This document shows positions 33,826-44,810 of a DNA stretch of 64,000 nucleotides, piece by piece. The DNA is from Choanephora cucurbitarum (Eukaryota; Mucoromycota; Mucoromycetes; Mucorales; Choanephoraceae), in contig JAIWNI010000039.1 in NCBI GenBank assembly GCA_025331435.1, positions 1 to 64,000 on the forward strand, read 5' to 3'. Under the pieces are notes generated by a model. The model was given only the letters and a program-made list of their open reading frames with translations. It did not search any database and was not told the origin of the DNA. Position numbers and translations under genes: made by a program. Every line of letters starts with the position of its first letter. Positions within the stretch are counted from its first letter, which is position 1.

Positions 33826-34279
33826 ACATAGTCTTGTACGATAACTCTATATCAGATTTAACAAAGTCAACAGACTGAATAAAGAGACAGATATTCACTC
33901 TATGCACCTCATTTTTTAAATTCTGTTGAGCTTCATCTACCTCAGTTCCAATCATTCGACAAAAGAAGCAGTGTATCATACTACAACAGATGAACATATC
34001 AAATGTTGACCATTGGGATCACTCAATAAGCAAAAGAAGGCTACTAGTTTCTTTTAACCTTGTTGTCATCTCTTTACTTTTGAGCGATTTGTCTCAACAA
34101 ATTGAATGTTGCTTTGAGTTCTATCCACCTATTCCTGTCAATAGAAAAAAAAAGTAAAGTCTCACTTTTTTTTTTTTATTTGGATAAACCAAAATGGAAG
34201 CGCGTGTGTGCATATCAACAGCTACGTCACCAAGCTCTTTTCTCTTTCTTTTTTTTTTTTTTTATATCTTTCTTCCATC

Positions 34280-34703
34280 ATGAATCCAGCTCAAGCCAAT
34301 AAAGTAGACATCAGTGTAAGTTGTTTTTATTCGAACAAGATAGCAGATATTTATACGCGTCAATAGCAATTAAGTGAGGAGGAAAAGAAGTTGTTTCGCA
34401 TGTACGGCAAACTACCTGATCGTAAAGATCTCTTGGGCCATAAACTTAAAGTAACCTCATCGAAATAAGCAAGAACGCGTTTATATAACTCGAGATAAAT
34501 TCTTATAGGAGCGCAAATATTTTGATTCTGGTGATTATGCACTTTCAAAGGCTGGAAAAGAGCCTGTTGCCATTGGCTCAGAACATCCTTCACCCGATAC
34601 CATTCCTCACTCCAATCCTGTTTCTCAACCTGGATCAAGCCCTGTGAAGGAAAGTCCACTTGTTTCAGACACAGTTGAACAACAACAACAACAACAACAG
34701 TAA
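34280..34703 (+). CDS. IGO1: Endosulfine (Igo1/ENSA/ARPP19), PP2A-B55 inhibitor
   Basis: Three small exons (34280-34315, 34367-34450, 34509-34703) give 104 residues. The core reads LSEEEKKLFRMYGKLP, followed at once by the diagnostic KYFDSGDYALSKAG. This matches the endosulfine signature FDSGDY, whose serine is phosphorylated by Greatwall/Rim15 kinase. Phosphorylated Igo1 inhibits PP2A-B55, which drives entry into mitosis and quiescence and protects mRNAs. The C-terminus is Pro/Ser-rich and ends with a Gln run (QQQQQQQ). The exons are short, so no single reading frame reveals the gene. The splice sites and perfect core motif support it. Convergent SPRY gene stop is 39 bp away. Confidence 0.93.
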
Positions 34704-34742
34704 AGACCAGCTTATAAATATATATATATATTTTAATAAACA

Positions 34743-35558
34743 TTATATGAATTGACCTGCCCAATTCTCTATTGAATAAGAGAAAGGAAGTTGACCAAAA
34801 TTAACTTGAATCTTGGCTGGTCCATCTGTTCCGACACTTGCATAATAATAATGCCGCTTTAATCCTTGAAATGCATGACCGAGCCATTGTCCATTCAGGG
34901 TAAAGAAGACCTGACCTTGTTCAGGACAATAACCACAACCAACAGTATCACCTACTTGCCAACCAGGTCCATACGGTTGTCCTCCTGTAGCATCGTCACA
35001 GAACTTGTGACCATCATCACTATGGTAACCTACTGAGAATTTGTTCCATCCGGGCATTCGAAAGATAGGATAAGGTTTGGTGGCCAGACCGATGGCCATC
35101 ACTACCTCGGGTGCACTCTGAAGAAGGGTGATTTCAAAGTAATGGTGTGTGTTCTCTCTGTAAGGCGATTTAAATTCACTCAGTGTGAGAAAGGGATGGC
35201 TGGCCTGTGCAATCACATCCAGGTCAGGTCTGGGATGCTGACCAGGCCAGAATTCAATGAGGTTTGATTGAGGTGTGATAAAGGCTGTGGGTGATTGAGG
35301 GTGTTGAAACAGTTGATTCTGTTGTATGTCTGTATCTATACGCAATGAGCGTAAAAGGCCTTGTTGGTGTACTTGCTCAGCTTGTTCAGCTGGGAATTGA
35401 TCGATCTGTTGAGCAAAGGCTTGAATGAAGCGTTCACCTTGTTCAAATGAATCGGCTGAGGCATCTTGGAATTTACCGAATTGATAGACTTGATGAGGGT
35501 CTAAATTGGTTTGAAGTGCATGGTCATAACTAGGTGGTTCTTGATCAAAAGAAGACAT
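34743..35558 (-). CDS. SPRY-domain protein
   Basis: This is a single exon of 271 residues from the ATG at 35558. The first third is polar (EQPPSYDHA-like PPSYDHA, a possible WW-domain ligand; EQAEQVHQQG). A SPRY/B30.2 domain occupies about residues 95-265: HHYFEITLLQS, IGLATKPYPIFRMPGWNKFSVGYHSDDG, YGPGWQVGDTVGCGY and GQVFFTLNGQWLGHAF, which follow the usual strand order (VGLATK..., VGCGID-type core, FFTLNG). SPRY domains bind protein partners. Relatives in fungi include Ssh4/Ear1 (ubiquitin ligase adaptors) and Gid/RanBPM subunits. This protein lacks the Ssh4 transmembrane segment and the RanBPM LisH/CTLH, so its complex is open. PPSY in the head could recruit a Rsp5/Nedd4-type ligase (inference). 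Confidence 0.85.
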   Translation of the reverse strand: MSSFDQEPPSYDHALQTNLDPHQVYQFGKFQDASADSFEQGERFIQAFAQQIDQFPAEQAEQVHQQGLLRSLRIDTDIQQNQLFQHPQSPTAFITPQSNLIEFWPGQHPRPDLDVIAQASHPFLTLSEFKSPYRENTHHYFEITLLQSAPEVVMAIGLATKPYPIFRMPGWNKFSVGYHSDDGHKFCDDATGGQPYGPGWQVGDTVGCGYCPEQGQVFFTLNGQWLGHAFQGLKRHYYYASVGTDGPAKIQVNFGQLPFSYSIENWAGQFI

Positions 35559-35719
35559 TAAATAAAGAAAGGGTCAATGTATTTACTAATATATGTGTGT
35601 ATGTATGTATGTATAGATATAAGATTACAAAAAAAAAAAATTTATAGACAAAAAAAAAAAGATAAAAAAAAAGTGTATATAGGATGCGAGCTAAATAAAG
35701 TAAGATTAAGGTTATTTTT

Positions 35720-37055
35720 TTAAGGCTGAGGACGTTCAAAAACAGCACTTTTCTGCATTTCAGCCATACTCTTGACTCGAGTGAAACGACCGGCATGTTT
35801 AACAGAAGTACCATCTTCTTCCAACTGTCTCTGTAACAATGCTTCACCCAGTCGTCTTCGTCTCAGTTCTTCATCTTCCTCACTGGACCATTCTGTATTG
35901 TTTCTACCGAGTGAAAGTAAAAGGGCGTCTGTGGATGAAAGTTTAGCTGGATCATGTGCTGCTAGTGATAATGGCTGATGGTTTCGGGAAGCTAATGTGC
36001 CCACAGTAGAACCATTCTCTGTGGTGGCTGACATGGGCACACTCTCAGTTGAACGAAAGGCTGTCATCTTGACTTGTGAATGCATCGATTGGGTATCTGT
36101 CTGTTTCTTTTCACTGTTGTTGATGATCGGAAGGAGTTTGTTTTTGCGCTTGCTTTTGCGGGAAAGTAACATTGTCCAGGCAAGTGCGGTTGCACCACAT
36201 ACAAGAGCCACGATGGCAATTACAATGACAGCAATAGCCCAGTTTGGTAATCCAGAGGAATTTGTACTATTATTAGCACTACTGTTGTTACTTTCAGCAC
36301 TACTCTTGTTGTCGTTACTATTGTTGTTGTTGTTGTTGTTATTGTTAGGGACAGTGGTAGTGCTGTTGGTTTGATTCATCGATGCATATTCTAGTAAATA
36401 ATAATAAAATAAGTCTAGTTGATCACTTCTAAAGAACAATAACAGATATTTACGAACAACAGTAAAATTAAATGGTCTTGGGAATTGACTGCTGGTACTC
36501 GCTAATTCTTCCATTGGATTTGCTGAGGAGGGTAAATAGAAGCCATACATAGTTAGATTTTGGCTGGGTGATCCAGCTGGTAAACTAGACAGGAACCAAC
36601 TATCATCGACTGTTACTTCAATTCCGCCTGATTTCTCTGGTAGATTGGTAAAGTTCTTTACAGAGACATATTCATATCGAACAATATAATACAAGTAAAG
36701 GCTTATGTTATCCTATAAAAAATATATAAGAAACGGTCTAGAATCTCCTCCCCAAAAAAAAAATAAACACTATTTTGATTATTTGCTTACAAAACGAACA
36801 TAATATGGATAACTATGATAAATACATGATAAGCTTTATGTGCCCTATAATCATCTCTTGATGCCTTACTTGTAATTCCAAATAAAGTTATAGGTCGAAC
36901 CATTTGTCCAGACATCTGAGGATGTTGGAGAGCAACTAGCGTATTGATTGCCTAGTCCAGAACAGTACTCTGCTTGTTCTTCAAGGGCTGAGATTTGATT
37001 GGTTAATACTCTCTTTCTTTCTTTGTGTCTATCTTTCTAGGTTACCACTTTGCAT
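35720..37055 (-). CDS. Single-pass membrane protein with Asn-rich stalk (5' end uncertain)
   Basis: The core exons encode an extracellular domain (VWTNGSTYNFIWNYN, YPYYVRFDNISLYLYY, RYEYVSVKNFTNLPE, WFLSSLPAGSPSQNLTMYG), with several N-glycosylation sites and Cys near the start. A stalk rich in Asn/Ser and Thr follows (NNNNNNNNNSND). Then comes a transmembrane segment (WAIAVIVIAIVALVCGATALAW) with a basic stop (SRKSKRKNK). A cytoplasmic tail of about 150 residues has ELRRRRLGEAL and a Ser/Thr-rich region. Exons join by GT-AG introns near 36410-36470, 36712-36790 and 36813-36873. The 5' end is doubtful: the in-frame solution uses ATG at 37055 with a 10-nt first exon and no signal peptide, which is unexpected for this topology. 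A signal peptide exon may lie further upstream. Function unknown; sensor or adhesion role possible. Confidence 0.7.
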
Positions 37056-40000
37056 AGGGCTGAAAGAAGCGAAAGAAAAAAAAAAGAGTCTTTCTCTCTC
37101 TCTCTTTCGAAAATAACAAAAAAAGAGAAAAGAAAAGGAAAGTAAAGGAAAAGGGGGAAATATTAAAAAAAAAAGTGTGCGTCAAAAAAGAAAAAAGTGA
37201 GGATAAAAATAGGTGCAACAAGGAGTTCACTTTAATTCATTCTTATTCTCATTTGAAACTCCACTCATCCACCTCTCGGAATAAAATCTAAATGACCAAG
37301 ACTGTCACAGGAGTATCCTTCAAATCATTACTCTTTTATTTTACATGCCTATCAAAGTTAATCTTACTGGGTTTTGACTCAATACTTCTAGGCACACTAT
37401 GCTATTGAAAAAAAAACTTTTGTAAGCAGTAGATTACCTTGTAAGCATTCAAGACATATACATAGCTTATTCCCAAATTACTTATCAGCAAAAAAAAAAG
37501 TAGGCTCAAAGGATGAGACATGCAGAGACAGAGGAATGCTTGCAGCACGACTTGTCTAGAAGCCTGGTAGCCAAACAATACTGCTTACTTTGTTGTCTAT
37601 CATGAAGCAAGCTACATCAGACTGATTTCATATACTTTTCTTTTCTTCAACAACTACTTGGAAGCCATCAAAGGTCCTCAAATTACTCTGACGGCAGTCT
37701 ATCTGTTCTAACGCATGATAATTAATTGCACGATTTAGATACAACAGTCGCTTGATCTAAGAGTATGGCTAATATCAGAGTAGCAATCCTTTCACTTGAA
37801 AATCACTGCAAGTGCCATTTGATTTAAAGTATACTTAGCATGAGATTACACTACTTACATAAAACGACTGTTGTAACATACATGAAATGCAGAAAAGAAC
37901 TATTGTTCTGTCTGTGACACCTATCATCCGTGCAGGCCTATCTTAGTTGTCACAGTTGCTCATGAGCATAAAAGTAAATCTGTGATGTATCTGGACTTCA
38001 GTATGGCAATTGTCTTGAGCTGATAGAGTACAATCTGTTATAAACAACGGAGGAACCTGCCTCTTTATTTATTGGGGGCGTATTTCACCATGCTATCAAT
38101 CGAAAGATTACCCTCTGAAAGCTTAAATTTGGCACTTTTTTTTTCCTTTTCAATTCGTTTCACTTGTCCCTATTTTGCTTTGCCAACAAGTGTATCTGGA
38201 AAGGTAAGCGTCTGTGTTTATTGATATCAATCTTGCCTGTATAGCAATGCGAGACTGTAAAAAGAAAAGAGGCAATCAAGTGCATTTGATAGCCAAAAAG
38301 CGATATGCTCGTATAAGGGAAGACTCAATGACGAAGAATCTTTTGTAACCAACCTTACAAAAAGGACAAAGAAGCAACACAGCAACGCTCTTTCTTACTG
38401 AACTTTCTTTGTTACGGCAATGCATAGACATATCTCTGCTATGGCATTAAACAGAACTAAAAAAAAAAACTCGGTGCTGATCTCTTGAAGTTGAAAAGCA
38501 ATTTGTCAAACAAGAAGAGACTGAAATAAGGACTGATGCTACATGCATTGCTCGGATAGAAGTCAGTGTGATGAGAAATTTCATGGAGAGTAATACCAAG
38601 AAGCTACCTGTCAATATTTGAACAGACTACGTAAACCATGATTTCTGAAATCCCAAAGGCAAAGGTACTTCTTCAGGTCTATCTGGAGAAGACGACGTAA
38701 TGCAACTCTGAAAAGTCAGCTAAATCTGTACTGTCTTGAAGGCATTTTGTACAATCTGTTGGACCTAGTGCAGGTAGTAAGACATTGTAGATACAGTGTG
38801 AGGTAGCTTAAAGAAATGCGTAGCAAAAGAAGCATAGTATGTCAATCAAGATTGTATCTCTATGAGGTGTGGTGGGGCAACAAAATTAAGAGACGCTCTA
38901 TCTTTGCTTTCAATCAGTTTGTCCGACCTTTCTTGTGCGTTCCTTGATCAATCAATTCGGAACTCAAGATCAAAGTATCTTCTTTCTTGCAATAGCCAAT
39001 GGCAATAGCAATTAAGGAATAGCTTGGTAAATCTAACTTGGTGACTGTTGGTCATTTAGATTTGTTCCCACCTCTCGTAAACTATGTTTAAATAAGGCTT
39101 ATTCTCTCTTCTTCTTCTTTTCTCTCTTTTCTTGCCAATAATTAAGAAGAATTGATTGTTGGAAATTGAGAATATGTGCACAGATTAGTTGGTAGCCTGC
39201 AGATTTTATTGACACATAACACTTTGTCATTCGGAACTGATGTATAGAAAAGAGTTAGCATTACTGTCTTATCTAAAAAGAGGAAAAAAGTCTAAATTCC
39301 TTTTCATCCTGTTACTCCCTTTCCATACTATCTTCACTTTTACAGTCACAACACACACTATCCTCTTGAGACCACTTTCCTCCCTCTTTCCATTAGAGCC
39401 TGTTTAAGCATGCTTTCCTTCTCCTTTTTTTTTTATCAATTCCTAATAGAAGAGACTCATTATTCAATAGAATGCATAATTGGTGTATGGTGTTTATTCA
39501 ATCCAGAGATACTTCAAGTTCTCTCATGGAGAAGGTAAAACAGAATGATAAATATCTTTATATGGCCAGATGTACCTAGTTTGACTAAGCCGTTTTACTT
39601 TTAGTTGCTCACTCAAGCATTATCCATCACTTGAAAATATATTCATGCTACTTTGTAGTCAATGAAGAACTCAATTGGAATTGATGTACTACACTGGTGC
39701 CCTATATAGAAGTAGTTGCTTTTTTTTTGATAGATTATCATTTGTTGTATATTGGGGGGGGGGACAAACAAGAAAAGAGGAATTATACACAATTTAGGGA
39801 ATTACAAGTCAAATGAGTTATCTATGTTCTATCTTGGATTACAGCTGATTTTCTTAAAATAGGAGGGAGAAAGAATGGAAATTCATGTGAATTTAAGCCT
39901 AGCAAGAAGGATAGAATTGACAACTTTCTTGGTACTACTCTCATTCGATTCCTTTTTGTTGTATTTAAAAGCAAAAAAAAAAAGTTGAATTCATTGTTTT

Positions 40001-41031
40001 CACTTATAAGAGACGAAAAGAAGAAAAAAAAACAATTGATCAGACGACAAAATAAATTCAAGGGTTATGGGAGCACAGCATAATTTAGGCGGGCATAATG
40101 TTTCTATTCTACTCTTCTTTTTCCCTCTTTTTCTCTCTCTCTCTCTTTTTTTTTATTTTTTTCAATTGACAATAAGCCATAATCTGGTTTATCTTTCTAC
40201 CTAGATCATTCTGATTTTATTATAAATAACCTTATCGTTTACCTGAATATCTCATCATGGGATCATTGACCTATAAAGGACAAGTCTCGATACGCTATGA
40301 TTACCAAAGGAATAGTGTAACATTTATAAGAAAAGGGGATTTCTTGTAAGACCAGTAAATGTAACAACACAATGGCGGAGTATATTGATGAATACAAAGA
40401 GATAAGTACAACTAGGCAGTAAACAAAGAACGCTCGAGCCAAGTGAAAGATTATCACCTTGACTTCTTTTATGCTTCTTTCTTCCTCTTTTTTTTTGGGT
40501 TATTTCTTAAAGAGACAGTATCATTTCAATTGAAATTATAGCAACTGTTCACCTTTCTTTCTTTTCATTATGTTTAATTGTTTCAGTCGTTTTTTTTTTT
40601 ACTCTAAGAAAAGTGAAATGTAACCTACAACAAAATCACGGGTCGTGGACTTTAGTCAATGGTGTACAAGTGTAAGGTTAACACAAAAGTCCGGGTCATT
40701 GATAAGTTTCCCTACTTTTGATTATAAGGTAATCATAAACAAAATGGCCTAATTGATGAATGTATAAAAAAAAATTATTTTAGCTTAGAAATCAACGTAT
40801 TCCCGTGATGATAACTTGTGATATCTTTTTGGGGGAGAAAAAGTAACAAGAAAAAAAAATTATCTTGTCCTTCTTTCACACCATAAGAATGTGAAACATT
40901 CGATCTTTACCAAAGCCACTTGTTTTTGTATTTAATACGTGTATTCTTTCTTTTTTTTTTTCTTCTTCTTTTCTTTCTTTTCTTTCTTTTGTTTTTCTCT
41001 TGCTTTGTCTAATTCCTCTCTGACTTTTAAA
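37056..41031. other. 4 kb gene-poor region
   Basis: This is AT-rich DNA with pyrimidine tracts (near 37080-37120, 39110-39130, 40110-40160), a G10 run at 39754-39763, and homopolymers. I find no exon with a recognisable protein, no tRNA and no repeat of length. It contains the promoter of the minus-strand membrane gene and of the following small gene. A non-coding transcript cannot be ruled out. Confidence 0.5.
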
Positions 41032-41237
41032 ATGAGCCTTATTTCTACCCTTCATAACAAAGCACAGACATTCAAGTCCAATGTTTGTTCAGGCCGCGGT
41101 AAAAGTTACTGTCTTGTTCACCGAAGATACTTTGAAACTAGTTGGTGTCCAGACTGTAGTCGTTCAAGTCGTAAGTTGCTTGTGTATTTTGTAGAATGAT
41201 ATTTTCTAACATCATAATGTGTTTTATAGATCATTAA
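41032..41237 (+). CDS. Candidate 48-residue Cys-containing small protein
   Basis: Exon 1 (41032-41170) and a very short exon 2 (41230-41237) join through a 59-bp GT-AG intron to encode MSLISTLHNKAQTFKSNVCS, GRGKSYCLVHRR, YFETSWCPDC and a final SRSSHH. Cys/His positions (C..C.VH and CPDC) could hold one zinc. The frame stays open a few codons into the intron if unspliced, ending RKLLVYFVE. The start follows a long pyrimidine tract of the sort seen before starts of real genes here. I recognise no family. The Cys/His pattern resembles short zinc-ribbon-like peptides, and the lack of a signal peptide suggests an intracellular protein. It could be a spurious frame. Confidence 0.5.
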
Positions 41238-42068
41238 AACAAGCCCTTTTTTCTTTTGAAAAAAAAAATTATTATAATTTATTCTATCTAAAAAAAAAAC
41301 TTATATCTCTATTTTTCAAGGGGAAAAAAATACTTCTTTTTTTTTAAAGCAAATTTTACCATTTTCTTCAACATACCTTTCTTTCTTTCTTTTTTTTTTA
41401 ATATTTGTAAATTCTCTCTTCACTGCTTATTATTACTATTTCAATTCCAATATTTTTAGATGCATTGAAATAAATCACACTAGGATGATAGTAGTACACA
41501 CACACACAAAAAAATACCTAGAATCTTTGACGATCTTAACCCACGTTTACCTTTTTTTTTTTTAATGATCGCATGTTTATGTACATGGTTACCCGCACAG
41601 ATATCTTGTGTAACCTTTTCTGTTGGTCCATTGTAATGTATCTAGGCTCTCCTTTCTGTCTGCTGACTCTATCCAATGTAGATTGAACACTCTTTAAGAA
41701 TGATGACGATGTGTTCTTTCATTGGTAGAATCTGATGGTTCATTTCTCCCAATGTTTATTTTGTGATTTGTCCAATAATAAAGAGAACCAGAAAATATGG
41801 CTTTAGCACATAAGTGCTTGCTAAAAAAGGATAACTTACTCTTATTTTGCTTGATATCTCTCTGTCCCTCTTGAGGCCAGTTGTGTATGTACAATGTACA
41901 CAATTTATGCGTTTATCATGTAACAGAAGACACCCTTTCTTCTTGTATACGAATGCTTCTTTGTGGCACTCAGAATATAAGGAAGGGCAATAAGGTACAC
42001 AATCAGTGATACCCTTCTTAAGATAACACACACTATTTGATTATGCTTTCAGTGATAACAGAAAACCA

Positions 42069-42090
42069 TCTCTCTCTCTCTCTCTCTCTC
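42069..42090 (+). repeat. (TC)11 microsatellite
   Basis: Eleven TC units in the LEU1 upstream region; a simple-sequence repeat likely to vary in length. Confidence 0.9.
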
Positions 42091-42389
42091 TTACAAATTA
42101 GAACGGCGATTGGTTTTCCCTTAAATCATGCAGCTTATTTCATATCAAACAGACACTTTATACAGAAAAAAACAAATAAAGAGAGTATTTAGACCACATA
42201 AGACAGACTGAACAAAGCGAAATTAGTAAAAAAAATAAAGCCTTTTGGTTATTTTCTCTCTATTTAGCATAGACTTGATTCTAGTGTGTCCTTCTTTTTC
42301 AGAAAAAAAAAAGGGGGAAAAAGATGTTCATCTTTAAGATAAACAGAAAAACCCCGCATAAATTAGACCAATCAACATGTCAAATGGTT

Positions 42390-42396
42390 TGAGTCA
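42390..42396 (+). promoter_or_regulatory. Gcn4-type site TGAGTCA, distal
   Basis: This is a perfect TGAGTCA, the palindromic recognition sequence of Gcn4/AP-1 bZIP dimers, 186 bp upstream of the LEU1 start codon. A second copy lies at 42477. Two perfect copies in 200 bp ahead of an amino-acid gene make a real control site likely. Confidence 0.65.
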
Positions 42397-42476
42397 CAAT
42401 TCAACGTCGTCGGATCTGCAAATTGACAGGTGAGCAATACGATTGACTAAGTCTTTAGTTGACCAATCAATCCATT

Positions 42477-42483
42477 TGAGTCA
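42477..42483 (+). promoter_or_regulatory. Gcn4-type site TGAGTCA, proximal
   Basis: This is the second perfect TGAGTCA, 99 bp upstream of the LEU1 ATG and adjacent to the TATA element. A weaker TGACTAA lies at about 42444. Confidence 0.65.
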
Positions 42484-42487
42484 GGTC

Positions 42488-42494
42488 TATAAAT
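42488..42494 (+). promoter_or_regulatory. TATA element of LEU1
   Basis: TATAAAT lies 88 bp upstream of the start codon and directly follows the proximal TGAGTCA, the expected arrangement for a regulated fungal promoter. Confidence 0.55.
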
Positions 42495-42581
42495 GCTTGT
42501 CCATCACACATTCTTATTGCATACGTTTTTTTTTCTAACTTTTCTTACATTTCTCTCTCATCACCCACTCCTCTCTAAACT

Positions 42582-44810
42582 ATGGCTCGCACACTCTATG
42601 ATAAAGTTTGGAATGACCATGTCATTGATCAACAAGAAGATGGTACTTGCTTAATCTATATTGATAGACATCTTGTTCATGAAGTCACAAGTCCACAAGC
42701 CTTTGAGGGCCTTCGTAACGCCAACAGAGCCGTGCGTCGTCCTGACTGTACACTCGCCACAGTCGATCACAATATCCCTACTTCCTCAAGAAAGGACTTC
42801 AAGGACATCACCAGTTTCATCAAGGAAGCAGACTCAAGAACTCAATGTGAAACACTTGAACAGAACATCAAGGCCTTTGGTCTTACCTATTTTGGTATGG
42901 AAGACAGTCGTCAAGGTATCGTGCACGTCATCGGCCCCGAACAAGGCTTCACGTTGCCTGCCACAACAGTTGTCTGTGGTGACTCCCATACTTCCACCCA
43001 TGGTGCCTTTGGTGCTCTTGCCTTTGGTATCGGTACCTCTGAAGTCGAACATGTCTTGGCCACACAAACACTCTTGCAGAAGAAATCAAAAAACATGCGT
43101 ATCCGTGTCCAAGGTAAGGTATCGCCTGGTGTCACCTCAAAAGATATCGTACTTCATATCATTGGCGTGATCGGTACTGCTGGTGGTACTGGCTGTGTGA
43201 TTGAATTCTGTGGTGATGCGATTGAATCACTCTCGATGGAATCCAGAATGTCTATCTGTAACATGTCCATTGAGGCCGGTGCTCGTGCTGGTATGATTGC
43301 GCCTGATGAAATCACCTTTGACTACTTGCGCGATAAACCTTTGGCTCCTAAAGGGGACGATTGGGAAAAGGCCGTCAAGTACTGGAAGACACTCAAGTCA
43401 GATCCTGATGCTATTTACGATATCAATGTTGATATTGATGCAGCCGATATTGCCCCTACCGTCACCTGGGGTACCAGTCCTCAAGATGTGGTCGCCATTA
43501 CCGGTCAAACACCTGATCCTGCCAAGATTCAAGACCCCATTCGTCGATCGGCTGTGGAACGCGCACTTGAATACATCGGCATTGCTCCCAACACACCTAT
43601 GGAAGGTGTCAAGGTAGATAAGGTATTTATTGGTAGTTGTACAAATTCTCGTATCGAAGATCTTCGCGCGGCTGCTGCTGTCGTCAAGGGTAAGAAGATT
43701 GCTGAATGGGTGTATGGTATGGTCGTGCCTGGTTCTGGTCTCGTCAAGCGTCAAGCTGAACGTGAGGGACTCGACAAGATCTTTACAGAGGCTGGTTTTG
43801 ACTGGAGAGAGGCTGGTTGTTCTATGTGTCTTGGTATGAATCCTGATCAACTGAAGCCTGGAGAACGTTGTGCATCTACTTCCAACCGTAACTTTGAAGG
43901 CCGTCAAGGTGCAGGTGGACGCACTCATCTGGTCAGTCCTGCTATGGCTGCTGCTGCTGGTATCAAGGGTTGTCTGACAGATGTGCGTCATATCGAAGTT
44001 GCTGAGATCCCAGGTACACCTAAGCAAAGTCCTCGTCAGGAAATCGCTGCCGAATTCGAACCTGAAGAATCTACTACCAACAGCGCACCTGCTCCTACCG
44101 CCACCAACAATGCACCTGTGACCACAGCTGGTATGCCCAAGTTCACTACCCTTAAAGGTTATGCTGCTCCTCTTGATATCTCCAATGTCGATACTGACAT
44201 GATCATTCCCAAGCAATTCCTCAAGACCATCAAGCGTACAGGCCTTGGCTCTGCTCTCTTCTGGGGTCTTCGTTACGATCCTGCCACAGGTGCTGAAAAT
44301 CCCAACTTTGTCTTGAATCAAGAACCTTTCCGTCAATCTCGCATCCTTGTCTGTACAGGTCCTAACTTTGGTTGTGGTAGTTCGCGTGAACATGCTCCTT
44401 GGGCCTTCAACGATTTTGGTATTCGCTGTATCTTGGCTCCTAGTTTTGCTGATATCTTCTTCAACAATTGTTTCAAAAACGGTATGCTTCCCATCGTTCT
44501 CCCTCAAGACCAATTGGAGGCTATTGCTGATGAAGCCATGAAGGGTGCTGAAGTTGAAGTGGATCTTGTCAACCAAGTCGTTCGTTATCCTGGTGGTGAT
44601 GTTCCTTTCGAAGTAGAAGCTTTCCGTAAGCATTGTCTCGTCAACGGTCTTGATGATATTGGATTGACGATGCAAAAGTCTGATAAGATTGCCGAGTTTG
44701 AATTGAAGCGAACTGCAGTATGGCCATGGCTTGATGGCAAAGGATACCAAGGAAAGGCTACTAAATTAGAAATCAATGGTGAGCCAAAGAAGGGCAAGCT
44801 TGATTGGTAG
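42582..44810 (+). CDS. LEU1: 3-isopropylmalate dehydratase (fused LeuC-LeuD)
   Basis: This is a single-exon gene of 742 residues starting [18 protein letters not shown]. The protein isomerises 2-isopropylmalate to 3-isopropylmalate in leucine synthesis, in the cytosol. The LeuC half (about residues 1-480) has the aconitase-family features [37 protein letters not shown] (first Fe-S cysteine), [14 protein letters not shown] (other two cysteines) and [15 protein letters not shown] Thr/Pro-rich linker (about 490-520) follows. The LeuD half (about 525-740) shows [30 protein letters not shown] and [18 protein letters not shown], the swivel domain with the substrate-arginine loop. The length matches fungal Leu1. 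All three cluster cysteines are intact. It contrasts with many genes here in having no introns, and its codon use looks strongly selected, as for an abundant enzyme. Two TGAGTCA sites and a TATA box precede it. Confidence 0.97.
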   Translation: MARTLYDKVWNDHVIDQQEDGTCLIYIDRHLVHEVTSPQAFEGLRNANRAVRRPDCTLATVDHNIPTSSRKDFKDITSFIKEADSRTQCETLEQNIKAFGLTYFGMEDSRQGIVHVIGPEQGFTLPATTVVCGDSHTSTHGAFGALAFGIGTSEVEHVLATQTLLQKKSKNMRIRVQGKVSPGVTSKDIVLHIIGVIGTAGGTGCVIEFCGDAIESLSMESRMSICNMSIEAGARAGMIAPDEITFDYLRDKPLAPKGDDWEKAVKYWKTLKSDPDAIYDINVDIDAADIAPTVTWGTSPQDVVAITGQTPDPAKIQDPIRRSAVERALEYIGIAPNTPMEGVKVDKVFIGSCTNSRIEDLRAAAAVVKGKKIAEWVYGMVVPGSGLVKRQAEREGLDKIFTEAGFDWREAGCSMCLGMNPDQLKPGERCASTSNRNFEGRQGAGGRTHLVSPAMAAAAGIKGCLTDVRHIEVAEIPGTPKQSPRQEIAAEFEPEESTTNSAPAPTATNNAPVTTAGMPKFTTLKGYAAPLDISNVDTDMIIPKQFLKTIKRTGLGSALFWGLRYDPATGAENPNFVLNQEPFRQSRILVCTGPNFGCGSSREHAPWAFNDFGIRCILAPSFADIFFNNCFKNGMLPIVLPQDQLEAIADEAMKGAEVEVDLVNQVVRYPGGDVPFEVEAFRKHCLVNGLDDIGLTMQKSDKIAEFELKRTAVWPWLDGKGYQGKATKLEINGEPKKGKLDW

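Larger units (their letters stand above)
41238..42581. other. Spacer upstream of LEU1
   Basis: This is AT-rich DNA with a TC dinucleotide run of 11 units at 42069-42090. The last 250 bp carry the LEU1 promoter elements listed separately, plus two CCAAT-like sequences (near 42368 and 42461). No gene is seen. Confidence 0.6.

Noticed and set aside
43398..44750. 450-codon open frame antisense to LEU1
   Set aside because: It is a frame-shadow of a strongly codon-biased gene: no recognisable domain, improbable composition (Thr/Arg/Ser-rich), and the sense strand is certain.
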